This document shows positions 9,609 to 20,802 of a DNA stretch of 64,000 nucleotides, piece by piece. Numbering within the stretch: the stretch's first letter is position 1; the number at the start of each line of letters is the position of its first letter. The translations under genes were made by a program, and so were the position numbers. Below the pieces are notes generated by a model. It worked only from the letters and a program-made list of their open reading frames with translations, ran no database searches and was not told the origin of the DNA. The stretch comes from Aaosphaeria pasadenensis (Eukaryota; Ascomycota; Dothideomycetes; Pleosporales). Location: NCBI GenBank assembly GCA_022813625.1, contig JAKLMB010000044.1:62001-126000 (forward strand), given 5' to 3'.

Positions 9609-12600
9609 ATGGTAGGTTAGTGTGCAGGAAAGCAGCGCGCCGAGGCTAACGCAAGCTAGAGCCGGCCGATTACCGACGAAGACATCGGGCTGAGGGTGCT
9701 CCGCGAGGCACCAGCAGAGGCAGAAGCTGCCCGGATCACTGAGTATGTTCCACCAGTAGTGCTCGCTTGAAATTGTATTGAATCTTCTAGCATCGTCGCG
9801 ATCCACGGCCTCGGCGCCCATCCCGACTATAGCTGGTGCAAGAATGTGGGCACCTGGGAAACCCCACAGTGGGTCAACTGGCTAGAAGAGGGAAACATGC
9901 TGCCAGCCATAGCGCCAAATGCGCGCATAATGCGATATGGGTATCGGTCACAGTGGTTTGGGAAAGAAGCGATGCAGCAGAGCGCATCTACGGTGGCAAA
10001 GCGGTTGCTAATAGCCTTGAGGCGGAAGAGAAAGGTGCGAGTCATCTTCAGGAGGCGTTGAAGACAGGTATATGCTGACTTATCAGGGTGTTTCATCTCG
10101 CTCCCTGCTATTTGTGGCGCACTGCTTTGGCGGACTGGTCGTGCTCAAGGTAAGGAGTTGAAGTAGAAGACGATGCAATGTCTGTCATAGCAGCTAAAAC
10201 TTTCCTAGGCACTGCTAGAAGCCGAACAGTACCCGAGCGAGTGGCCTGGAGTGTATTCATCGACTACTGGTCTGGTTTTCTTTGGGACACCGTTCCGGGG
10301 CGCGGGTGGGATGAATCAAATGGAGATGCTGGAGGCAGCACGGCTTGAATACGACAGCGATCAGGTACATTCCACTGCTCTTGAGGTGCTGCAGCCAGGG
10401 AACGCGTACCTTCAAGATATGGTTGACAACTTCTTGAAGAAGTTGTGGGAACAGACAAACAAGACACAAATTGCATGCTTCTACGAACTGATGTTAAGCA
10501 ATGTAGGGAGGGTTGTAGGGAAGCAGGATAGGATGGTAAGTTGTAAAAGTCCTATTACAACCAGTAGGACTAACTATATCCGCAGAGGTTTATGGTCAGC
10601 GAGAGCTCTGGTTGCCTCGACGTGTCTGACGCGATAAAAAAGTACCCGCTCTCGCGCACCCACTTCAACATGAACAAGTTCGGGAAGGTTACAGAGGAAG
10701 ACTTTGAAATGGTAGCAGAGGTGATTGGGGAGATGATTGAGAGGTCTCCTGCTCTTTTAGCGAAGCAATCTCAATGTAACTATGCATCCTAGAATGAACA
10801 AAAAAAAGCGCAGAGGTTAACTTCTTTGGCAGACGACAGTAGACGCAAGTCGTCTAATCTCAATAGTGAAGAAGACAAACAATGCATCAGGGACCTATAT
10901 TCAACCAATCCGCGCGACGACAAGACACGTATTGAGGATACCAAAGGTGGACTACTAGCAGACTCATACCGTTGGGTCCTTGACAACACCACTTTCCAAC
11001 AATGGCAACAGGACGAGCACGGCTGCCTGCTTTGGATTAAAGGTGATCCTGGCAAAGGCAAGACGATGTTGCTCTGCGGCATCATCAACGAGCTTCAAAA
11101 GTCAATGCCTAGGACGGCCCTTCTGTCCTTCTTCTTCTGCCAAGCAAACGACTCGCGCATCAACAGCGCCACGGCTGTGCTACGAGGGCTGTTGTATATG
11201 CTCGTGAATCAGCAACCGTTGCTTGTAATGCATATCCGCAAGAAGCATGATCACGCAGGCAAAAGCTTGTTCGAGGATGCGAATGCCTGGGTAGCCTTAA
11301 CAGAAATCTTTACGGACGTGTTGCAAGACCCAAATCTCAGCACTACATACCTGATTATTGACGCGCTGGATGAGTGCATTACTGATAGGCCAAAGCTGCT
11401 GAAATTTATCTTGAGGCAGTCCACATCTCAACGTGTCAAGTGGATTGTTTCTAGTCGCAACTGGCCAGAAGTCGAAGCACAGCTAGAGAAGGTAGAACAG
11501 AAGATAAAACTAAGCCTTGAGCTAATCCCACAAACTGTTGCTGCAGCAGTCAACATCTTTATCCAGCAAAAGGTGGCTCAGTTGGCGCAGGAAAAGGATT
11601 ACACGGCGGAAATCCAACACGCGGTACTCCAGCACTTGACCTCTAACGCAAACGATACCTTCCTCTGGGTAGCGTTAGTGTGTCAAGATCTAGGAGCGAT
11701 AGAGACAGAGAATCGACACGTGCGGACGAAGCTTGCCTTATTCCCACCTGGGCTAGACCCGTTATACAGGCAGATGCTGCTTCAGTTAAGCAAAGTACTT
11801 GACGCTAAGATCTGTCTGCAGGTACTGGCTTCGACTGCACTCTTGTATCGACCTGTTACGATCCTGGAACTAATTGCACTTGTTAAACAGCTTGAAGACT
11901 TTGTTAACGACCTAAAGACAGTACGGGAGATTATTCGCCTTTGTGGATCATTCCTAACGCTGCGAGAAGACATAATCTACTTTGTGCATCAGTCTGCAAA
12001 GGACTTTCTCTTTGCAACAGCAGTAAATGAAGTATTCCCAAAAGGAACTGAAACTATTCATCAGGAGATCTTCTTAAGGTCAATTGCAATTTTGTCTAGG
12101 ACATTGCACAGGGATATGTACAGTCTAAAAGCGCTAGGATTCCCCGTTAAAGACGTCAAACGGCCTGATCCAGATCCATTAGCAGCATCACGCTACCCGT
12201 GCATTCACTGGATTGATCATCTATACGACTCAAAAAAAGTTCATGACTTACAAGTTACAAGCATTGTTGATCAATTTCTCAAGGAGAAATATCTCTACTG
12301 GCTAGAAGGGCTCAGTCTGTACGAGAGCGTAGGAAAAGGCGTAGTCTCAATGACGAAACTATGGTCACTTGTGCAGGTATGTTAGCGGAATGTTTATATA
12401 ATGTAATCTGGATACTAACGCAAGTAGGAGATGTCTGACCAAAATAGCCTTACTCAGCTTGTTCAAGACGCCCGGCGATTCATCATGTATCACAAAGGGG
12501 CAATTGAGTGCTGCCCTCTTCAGACCTATGCATCTGCGCTATTGTTTAGTCCAACAGAGAGCATTATTAAACAGCTATTCCAGCACGAAGAGTTGAGAGG

Positions 12601-14353
12601 GATCGTTATTAAGCCGAGCATGAGTAGGAACTGGAGTGCGTGCCTGCAAACTCTCGAGGGCCATAGCAATGTGGTCAATTCGGTGGCCTTCTCCCACGAC
12701 TCGACCCGAATCGCGTCGGGATCGAACGACAACACAGTTAAGATCTGGGACGCTATCAGCGGTGAGAATTTGCACACGCTTATAGGCCATAGTGGTTGGG
12801 TTGAATCAGTAGCCTTCTCTCATGACTCAACCCGAATTGCGTCGTCATCGTGGGACATGACGGTCAAGATCTGGGACGCCAGCAGCGGCAAGCACCTGCA
12901 CACGCTTGAGAGCCGTAGGAACACTGCGGTGGCCTTCTCTCACGACTCGACCCGAATCGCGTCGGGATCAACCGGCAACACAGTCAAGATCTGGGACGCT
13001 AGCAGTGGTGAGCACCTCCACACGCTTAAGGGCCATAGCAGTGAGGTCGACTCGGTGACTTTCTCTCACGACTCGACTCGAATCGCGTCGGCGTCAGAAG
13101 AAGATAGGACGGTCAAGATCTGGGATGCCAGCAGCGGCAAGCACCTACACACGCTCGAGGCCCCTTGGACCACCTCAGTGGCTTTCTCTCACGACTCAGC
13201 CCAAATTGCATCGGGGTCGAGCGACGACGGGACGGTCAAGATCTGGGACGCCATCAGCGGCAAGCATTTGCACACGCTCAGGTGCCCTAGCGAGACGGTT
13301 AGGTCGGTGGCCTTCTCTCACGACTCGACCCGAATCGCGTCAGGGTCAGGTTTGACGGTCAATATCTGGGACTCTAGCAGCGGCGAGCATCTATGCACGC
13401 TCGAGGGCCATAGCAATTGGGTTAGTTCAGTAGCCTTCTCTCATGACTCAACCCAAATTGCGTCAGCGTCAGGGGACACTACAGTTAAGATCTGGGACTC
13501 TAGCAGCAGCGAGCCCTTACATACGCTTAAGAGTTATTACCATAGTGTTAACATGATAGCCTCCTTCACTCACAAGTCAACCAGAATCGCGTCGTCATCG
13601 TGGGACATGACGGTCAACATCTGGGACGCCAGCAGCGGCGAGCACCTGCACACGCTAGAGGCTCATGAAGAATATATCACCTCAGTAGACCTGTCCCACG
13701 ACTCAACCCGAATTGCATCATCGTCGGAGGACAAGACAGTCAAGATCTGGGACGCTATTAGCGGCAAGCATTTGCACACGCTTAAGGGCCATAGTGAGGG
13801 GGTTACGCAAGTAGTCTTCTCTCATAACTCAACCCAAATTGCATCATCGTCAGCAGACAAGACAGTTAAGATCTGGGATGCTATTAGCGGCAAGCATTTG
13901 CACACGCTTAAGGGCCACAGCGATAGAGTTAGTATAGTGGCCTTCTCTCACAACTCAACCCAAATTGCATCAGGATCAGTATACACAGTCAAGATCTGGG
14001 ATGTTAGTAGCGGCGATCATCTACACACGCTTCAGGTTGGTGTGAAACTATCCAACATAAAATTCAACTATACTGGTCTGTATCTTTATACAGCTGCTGG
14101 TGTTCCTTTTATTAGTAACTCTGCAACGCCAAATACAACAACAGCTGTAACGGATCCTCAACCTTCTCAGCACCAGTGCATAGCACTAAGTTCTGACGAA
14201 ACATGGATAACGTATAATTCAAAAAACATAGTAAGACTACCCTCAGAGTATCGCCCCTTGGTTTCTGGTGTGTCTGAAACAAGGATTGTTGGAGGTACTG
14301 AAAGTGGTAAGCTGTGGATATGTGACATAAACCCTGATATACTTAGTGTGTAG
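9609..14353 (+). CDS. NLR/STAND protein: SesB-like alpha/beta hydrolase, NACHT, WD40 repeats
   Basis: The model has eight exons (9609-9611, 9660-9742, 9791-10034, 10087-10149, 10209-10535, 10586-10775, 10833-12376, 12428-14353) and 1459 residues. Residues ~29-300 form an alpha/beta hydrolase of the SesB/lipase-like type (IVAIHGLGAHPD; FVAHCFGGLVVLKALLEAE; STTGLVFFGTPFRG). The NACHT domain follows with Walker A GDPGKGKT (374-381) and Walker B-like YLIIDALDEC. From ~892 there are 11 canonical WD40 repeats and a degenerate twelfth, with a 42-residue period. An in-frame TAG at 10790-10792 lies inside a 57-bp intron (10776-10832), so the gene appears intact. Fungal NLRs of this build act in non-self recognition and regulated cell death. 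The single-codon first exon is the weakest part of the model. Confidence 0.88.
12646..14034 (+). repeat. WD40-encoding 126-bp tandem repeats
   Basis: About eleven 42-codon units encode a repeated core (FSHDSTRIASGS, TVKIWDA, SGKHLHTL). Adjacent units near 13730-13796 and 13856-13921 differ at only a few bases over about 65, so the DNA itself is homogenised. Blade-variable positions cluster around the GHS segment. Confidence 0.9.
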
Positions 14354-15446
14354 TGTTTCAGTCTATGCCATGTGCACTGCAAGAGATGCATCTTAATGTG
14401 TAGTCGAGTACGCAAGGCAGGATCATAGTGTAGGGGCTCAATGTAGCAGCCTAGAATAACAGGCTCATCTGTTCAAAACGTGTATGTTCTAGCGATAATG
14501 ACAGTATAACTACAAGAATACAGAAGACGGCCCTTTACTCAATACGTACAACACACTGAAAAAGACTGTAAGAATGCTGCCAGCTAGGTTTCATGTTCAT
14601 CAATACAGCTGCAATGTAGGGAAGGTTTAGATGCGCCTCAGCGAACATGGGAGGTAGGGTGACTGGATGCACAGCTTACCACATACGTGAGACCTTACTA
14701 GAAAAGAGGCGGAATTAATTTCAGTGCAGATAAATTACTGAAATATCTAAGCACGCTACTGCTACTCGTAGCTAATGTATGCCAAGAGTAGCTGAATCTG
14801 CGTGCCCTGCTGAACAAGTTCTAAAGATTTTGTTATCTGATCGGCGACACTCCCGGAAAGCACAATCCTCACCTTAAATTAACCTTTCAAGCCCTAATTT
14901 ATCATTCTGAACGTCTTGGCTTGCGTTGCAGCCCTCCGAGCTCTTAATAAATGTGCAATGTCGCGATTTAACAGGGGGTACAGATAGAGAGGCCGCAAAC
15001 CACATTCACAGAATGATTGGTAGCATACTCAATACTTAATATTAAAGTATCGGAGGATAACATGCTCGAGAAAAAACATCTGCAGAATCAAATTGCGTTT
15101 GTAATAAATTCACACAGTTAATGTGGCGCGATTCCGAAGGTCCGTATAGAAAAGTGTCCCGTTACACAGGGTGTCCCACTACGCAGGGACAGACGTTAGT
15201 TTGGCATTGGTTGATTCTATTCTAATTCGCAAGAAAAAAAGTGATAGCAAGACAAACGGCAGACTAGAAGGGAAATCAGAAAGGACCTCGGACGATGTTC
15301 CAGCAAAGAATAAAAAAATCGAGACCAAATACAAGACAAAGCAAGGAAAAAGAGAACACCGAAGGAAGGACAACAAATAAAGGGTCATAACGAGAGGAGA
15401 TCTTTCGTCTGTTGTCATTAGCTGCGACAATAAGATCCTCGTCTGA
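14354..15446. other. Intergenic region downstream of NLR
   Basis: AT-rich with no supported gene. It contains two adjacent 17-bp direct repeats at 15154-15187. A 69-codon plus-strand frame at 15171 is Lys-rich, without homology cues, and was not accepted. Confidence 0.5.
15154..15187. repeat. Tandem 17-bp repeat GTGTCCC(N)2TAC(A/G)CAGG
   Basis: Two abutting copies (15154-15170, 15171-15187) differ at three positions. The second is followed by GAC, forming a GTCCC/GGGAC inverted repeat. This could be a transposon-terminus remnant; no partner terminus was found. Confidence 0.35.
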
Positions 15447-17155
15447 TCAGTTAGTAGGAGAGTCCCATACAGTATCCCAGTCAAGGAAAAGGAAGTTCGA
15501 GTCGCTCGACTCGCCCAGGGGTCGTTCGCCTAGTTTAATGGTAAGTCGAATGCCATTATCCTCGCACAGTTGATATAGCATGTTGTGTGCCATGGAGCCG
15601 AGGTTTTCAACTCCATATTCATCGATGACATCTTCATCAGCGCCGTTGTACCGATATACAGCGCGCAAATCCAGAACTAACTCTTCAAGATACGGTGTTG
15701 TAATCTTGGTCTCCTCTATGTAGGACCGAATAGTGGCTAGGTACTCCGTTTCAGGGTTTGCCACTTTCCGCTTCATGATCAGGAATAGCAGAAGGGTGAA
15801 ATGCTCCGTCACTGTTCATGAAATTGTCTAAAATAACTAATCGCTTTAACCAAGGTGGCAGCATTTCACTAAGGGACAGAACTGGTTTATATGCGCCAAC
15901 TAATGTAGCTAACGAAACTTCCATATCTGTTAGTGCAGCATAGGAGGAGTAGCTTCCCAGTCTCTGATTTATTGGAGTGCAAATGTCATAATTGAATGCG
16001 CATTCCCCGACTCCTGAAACATGGATGCGCAAGAAAGCAAGACGATCTCGTACATTTTCATCAAGACAATCTTTAAGTTTGCCAAGCTCAAGTCCAGGAT
16101 AATCAATTGTGCAATCCCAAGAAAAGCTTTTAAGTACGGGAGTCCTTTGCAGCAGGACTCTAACCGTGTTTACATCTGCCCACTGTCCCTGGATCCGAAG
16201 AGTGTGGAGGCGCGAAAATGGTGGAGCCTTGAGCAGAGGAGACTCGGGTGGTCTTTGCGAAAAGCGAGGGTGTAAATCTTCTCCCCAACGATCCGTGACC
16301 TCAATTTGCCTGATATTTGGCAGGTAAAAAGGGGAACACAAATTCATGTGCTCTGCTGTATTCCCTGCTGTGTGCTCTGCTGTATGGACGATATGGCTTT
16401 GTATTATCGCCAAGTCTTTTATAAAAACATGTGATATATACTATCGCCAAGTTTTTAAAATTTGACATCTTCCCTGCTTGAGTTCCTAAGTTCTGAGAAG
16501 AAGAGTACATGAGCATAGTGGAGATCCAAGAGATAGGATCATAGCCGATTGCCTCGTCGATGCTCATGCTAAGAGAACAGGTTGACATGTCGAAGCCTAA
16601 GTATGGGCCAATCTTCATGTTCAGCACTGTAACGTTTCCGCAGAGCGCAATAATCAATGCCGCCATAGGGCCAAATTGTTGTTTAGACACAGCATTAACC
16701 CATTGTTCTGGTTGTAGGAAACCTAAATTCCAGACTCCCTGTGAAATAGGAGTGCGACTGAGATCAGAAACCTTGCTTGTTGTCGCTGGGACTAGTTCCT
16801 CTTCCCATGTTGTCAAAGGTCGCACGATATTCTCCGCGTATGTTGGGTGCGCAACAATATGTACCTCTTTGATAAGATCTCCATATTTCGGTCGTGCTAA
16901 TAACGTCCTTAACAGAAGTGCGGCTGTCCTTGAAGAAGATACATTGATGCAGCAATAGATGCTAGGAACAACTGCGTAGTATAAATACTGAAAGGCCTTA
17001 CTAATGTTTAATATATCGCACAGCAATAAGTTAGATATAATGTTGTCTAGTAGTTCAATAGGTAGACTTGTTATGGGCGCATCGGTAGAAAGATTGTAGC
17101 AAATCAAAGGAGTGTTGTAGTCTGAAGTCAGCGTAGATGAATGAGCTACATCTTA
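15447..17155 (-). pseudogene. Degenerate F-box protein gene
   Basis: The encoded protein starts with an F-box-like segment (SLPIELLDNIISNLLLCDI), followed by LRR-like fungal sequence (LPNIRQIEVTD, SRLHTLRIQG, LKSFSWDCTID, LEELVLDLRAVY). The frame is open from about 17155 but has no in-frame ATG before the F-box. Coding potential shifts frame near 16436-16350 and again near 15820-15730. The first shift can be bridged by an intron from GTATAT at 16436 to an AG near 16352-16379. The second needs a weak GTGACG donor. Lack of a start and doubtful splicing suggest decay, but an unseen 5' exon could rescue it. It lies beside the NLR in the fast-evolving block. Confidence 0.5.
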
Positions 17156-17236
17156 TCTATATAGCACAATACTACTTTGCCTTTGCTCACTAGTGCCCTG
17201 CAATAGTATCGGGCTTTACACTACACGACTTTTGAG

Positions 17237-17653
17237 ATGGGAGATATTCTCGAAGTGGACATAGTCGATGGACCCCTATCACCCATCGCAAACATTTCTC
17301 TCGGGATGATTCCAGGCGGACTGCAGGATTTGTGGACTACGTGCGCAATCGTAAAAGGCCAGGTTACCAATTCGGGCGATCGGGCAGGATTCGTGGTTCC
17401 CCAACTCTACCTTTCGTTGCCTCAGGAAAGCACCCCTGCTGGTACTCCTCTGAAGGTCTTGCGTGGATTTGAGAAGATCTTTCTGGAGCCTGGTGAGGGC
17501 AAGGAAGTAAAGTTTGAATTAATGAGAAGAGACCTTAGTTTTTGGGATGTCAAAGAGAAGAGGTGGGTTATTCCCACTGGAGTTGTGAGTTTCTTGGCTG
17601 GTTTTAGCTCAAGGGACATCAAGGCGGAGATTAAGTTGTCTCTTATTGATTAG
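17237..17653 (+). pseudogene. Orphan C-terminal (fibronectin-III-like) domain of a GH3 beta-glucosidase
   Basis: The 138-residue frame (ATG 17237, TAG 17651-17653) matches only the end of fungal GH3 beta-glucosidases: a linker with IPGGLQDLWTT, then the FnIII-like domain with VTNSGDRAGFVVPQLYLS, LRGFEKIFLEPGE, RRDLSFWDV and GFSSRD. The catalytic GH3 N and C domains, several hundred residues, are absent upstream, where the F-box remnant begins within 130 bp. It is probably a relic of a deletion or rearrangement. Translation as a small domain protein is possible but has no supporting signal peptide. Confidence 0.75.
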
Positions 17654-18388
17654 AATTCAGATGTCTATTCGGAGGAATGGAAATACAAACAACTGCTTTA
17701 CTTAAGGGTCACCTTTATTAGCAATCAAACTATATACCAATCATAGCAGAATGAATAATACAGTTATGAGGCACGTGCCCGGCCTTGGATGTTTCCAATG
17801 ACCGAGTAGTGATTGTAACACTTATGATTGCTCGACGAGATGAAATGACATGGCTGTCCAATATTAGCGTGTGACATCTCCCCCGTTGATCCACAATTAA
17901 TGAAGATAGTAGCCAAGATGTTCATACAAAGTTACAATTCAAAATGACAGGTACGAGCCTACGAAACTTTCAAGCGGCAGAAATGAGTGCTGGATTTTCG
18001 TTGGCCTGAGTGGCCGTTAAGCCAGCCATGTCACCGGTACCCTGGTCTACGAAGAATCACAACCTGTATCTTGACTGGATGCAACGATATCGTCCCCACA
18101 CTCCTCAATCGCACTGCACGGTAATTTCACACAACGACTCCTCGTGTATCAACGATACATCCGTGCGATGAGCAACGCAAGAAACGATAGGCCTCTAGCT
18201 ATGTAATCCGTTTCGCCCTATCTAAGATGATGTTCTTGATTATCAGAGTGAATGTAAGGGACAAAACTCCCAAGATGGCGGTAACAGCTAGAGTGGCATT
18301 TCACAGAACGTTTCAATAATCCCCCACCAACATTTTCGTCCCCACGCCATGGTTCCCCATACTGCCTTATCACATCTACTCACAGAAT
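17654..18388. other. Intergenic region
   Basis: No supported gene. AT-rich sequence between the GH3 relic and a doubtful small gene. Confidence 0.5.
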
Positions 18389-18758
18389 GTCTTCTCCTGC
18401 TACTTGTACACGACCACTGCCAGCACCGCGGATCCCGATAACGTCGCACTGCAACACTCAATATGGGACGCAAGTATGTCTTGTGCCAATCCGCACTGTT
18501 GGGGTGTCCCACGTCTCCATTTATGTGTTTAGTATGCTGGTGTCTTTGTACTGATGACACCTAGTGGGCCCCTTAGGTCCCCCCGGCGGCCCTGGTCGAC
18601 CTCATAGAGGGAACACTCCCGGTCTCCTTTCACGTATGTGCAAGGCGATTCACGAAAAGATGTTCGGACACGTTGACTCAATGAGGGAGGACATGAATCG
18701 ACTGAGAAGGGACGTGCAAAAGCTTGAAGTAAGGACTGCAAAGCTTGTATCTCAATAA
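18389..18758 (+). CDS. Possible small protein with Gly-Pro tract and C-terminal coiled coil
   Basis: The last exon (18565-18758) encodes GPLGPPGGPGRP followed by an amphipathic segment (residue pattern MREDMNRLRRDVQKLEV) likely to form a short coiled coil, ending at TAA 18756-18758. A candidate 5' exon ends at 18472 before GTATGT. The frame that joins to the last exon (reading NVFSCYLYTTTASTADPDN) needs an acceptor at about 18388 and a further upstream exon; the ATG-containing frame (18388) does not join. No start is therefore established. I do not recognise a family. Treat as hypothetical. Confidence 0.3.
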
Positions 18759-19029
18759 AAGATAGATCCCACTGGGCGTGGGTAGAGTTCGTTCAGAGTT
18801 CGTTCATACACTCTACATTCGAAAACTATGATTACTGATTTATGAAAGTCACTATCGCGCATACAAAATCGGCCTATGTCAAAGCTGAATTGAAGATCTA
18901 TCTCACGTCTCGAATCCTTACTGTCCCAAAAATAAAATCCTCACCACAAATAAAACCCTGCGTAGTCTAATTCTCAATGAAATTCCCCGGCCCTACGTCT
19001 CTCGCCCCCTTCCTGCCCTACTGCCTCAA

Positions 19030-20802
19030 CTAACCCTTGGTCCAGGCTTCCAGGCCAACCCACGGCGTTAAACGCAGAGAAGGTAATTGGCTCCCTTCTC
19101 TGAATTTGGTCGCAAAGTCATACCTTCGGCGCAACCATTCCTGGCCGGTCTGATACCCATATTCCTTTCTGTAGTGTTGATCATCCAGGCAAGCAATGCC
19201 GGGCTCATGTGCATCAACCCCTTCGTGCTTGTCTTTACATCTGTCATGCATCATGAAAACCCTTGACTTCCACCCCGGCGTTGCGCCTGTTGAACCTTGA
19301 TTGTTAGTTTTGGCCACCCTCTCGCAGCACATATACATGAATAGCGCGGCCTTCAATTCTCCAAGGTACTTAGGATCCACTTGCAAAACCTTCTGAGTCT
19401 TCGCGGCCGCTCCTTCTGGTTCTAGAAGTACTTCAACTGGGATAAATGTGTTCATTGTATCAGACAGCTCGCGCAATCTGTCGTGCTCCGCGTCCTTGAA
19501 TGGACTCCAAAGAAAGGCACCAGGTAGCTCCTCTGCAGTTCCGATCTTCTTTCGCTCATTGTTGAGATAGAAGATAGGTATACCGAGCAGACCAGCACCT
19601 TCGACGAAGCCGGATCGATGTCCAATAACACAGAGGTTGTCGCCATATTTCTGAGACAAGGTAGACCAGATACTGAGGACCTTGACTTGCACAGGAAGAT
19701 GGTCAAAGTTGACATCGCGAAACCTTGCCCGAAGGTCTCTGAGCTCCGTATTGGATCCGGCTGGAGCAGCATCTGGCACCTTCCAGGGGCTACCAATGAA
19801 TTGAACCTGAACCGGCGCGCTTTGAGGTTGCTGTTTCTTCACGTCTGCGACCATTTTTGCGCCTTCGGTCTCGGTGAAGTCTCCATAGAGAACGACATGT
19901 GTAAAGCGCCGCGCATAAATACTGTTCAAAGCAACGCACATTTTGTTGACAGACGCAATCGAAGTTGCAACGTGCGCTATGCACTTTTCATCCATGATGC
20001 GTCCGACAGGCGTCAACGCATTACGACGAACGTGTATGACGGCAATTCTTTCGACACCCGTTGCTTCCGGCAGCTGGGCCTGGGCAGTGATTCGGAAATA
20101 CTCCTTCAGCCAGCATTCCGCCGCATATGAAGGCCAAAAATGCTCCAGTGCCAGGGAGATTGGCTTCTCCTTTCCCAGTTTCACTATGTAGGGAAATATC
20201 TCTGAGTTGACGTGGCTCCTGACCTGATCAAAGAGATCTTCCTGGTTATGCGAGCGAAATTTGGTAATGTCCTGAGCGTCGGGTTTATTGCTAGCCCTGA
20301 AAGCAGCGGCTATGATTCTTGTCGCCGCCCCTTTGCTAGTTGACCCTGCGTTGGCGGTTTGTTCTGGCGAAACGTTGACTTTGTACCATTTAAAGAGGTC
20401 TCGCATCTCATCGTCTCCGGCCGCAAAATTGACGCGAATCTTGATCTTTGGGGAATGCTTCAAGAGCAAGCAGCAAATCAAAATGTGATAGGCTTCACCG
20501 ATTTGTCCCTTGTCCAGATCGACTGCAAAAGTATGCTCATCGCGTCCCGTTTGCAAAAGGTCCAAATCCAACGGCAATTGTTTCATCATGTGTCCAGGCA
20601 GGTTGAACGCATGAAGAGTGCACATCTCATCTGGATCGGCTGACGGATTTTGAGGATAATGCCCGGTATCGGTTTTGATGCCACGTTCATCCGCATAGCT
20701 TTGCCAGATTGGTAGGATAGTGTTGCAGATGGTGCAAGAATGCTTAGCATCAAGATGCTTTACCGTATGCATGCACTTCAACAATTGACCGGTAGCTGCC
20801 AT
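19030..20802 (-). CDS. Conserved-looking unknown protein with fucosyltransferase-like signature
   Basis: A single exon of 590 residues. Early cysteines (HSCTICNTI) precede a mixed alpha/beta body. Two segments resemble GT-B fucosyltransferase-type enzymes: IAVIHVRRN near the middle, and YGDNLCVIGHRSGFVEGAG followed by LLGIPIFYL, reminiscent of the loop where such enzymes recognise GDP-fucose. There is no signal peptide or transmembrane anchor, so a secretory-pathway role is not supported. The ATG at 20802 (MAATGQ, good context) is chosen because the frame upstream has only a TTG and a TATA box sits at 20907-20914. Function is unknown; the glycosyltransferase link is inference. Confidence 0.7.
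   Translation of the reverse strand: MAATGQLLKCMHTVKHLDAKHSCTICNTILPIWQSYADERGIKTDTGHYPQNPSADPDEMCTLHAFNLPGHMMKQLPLDLDLLQTGRDEHTFAVDLDKGQIGEAYHILICCLLLKHSPKIKIRVNFAAGDDEMRDLFKWYKVNVSPEQTANAGSTSKGAATRIIAAAFRASNKPDAQDITKFRSHNQEDLFDQVRSHVNSEIFPYIVKLGKEKPISLALEHFWPSYAAECWLKEYFRITAQAQLPEATGVERIAVIHVRRNALTPVGRIMDEKCIAHVATSIASVNKMCVALNSIYARRFTHVVLYGDFTETEGAKMVADVKKQQPQSAPVQVQFIGSPWKVPDAAPAGSNTELRDLRARFRDVNFDHLPVQVKVLSIWSTLSQKYGDNLCVIGHRSGFVEGAGLLGIPIFYLNNERKKIGTAEELPGAFLWSPFKDAEHDRLRELSDTMNTFIPVEVLLEPEGAAAKTQKVLQVDPKYLGELKAALFMYMCCERVAKTNNQGSTGATPGWKSRVFMMHDRCKDKHEGVDAHEPGIACLDDQHYRKEYGYQTGQEWLRRRYDFATKFREGSQLPSLRLTPWVGLEAWTKG

Noticed and set aside
10790..10792. In-frame TAG between the hydrolase and NACHT parts of the NLR, suggesting a pseudogene.
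   Set aside because: A 57-bp intron (10776-10832) with GTAACT donor, TTAAC branch-like sequence and GGCAG acceptor removes it and keeps the frame.
15171..15380. Lys-rich 69-codon frame.
   Set aside because: Lies in AT-rich intergenic DNA with no homology cue or conserved motif.
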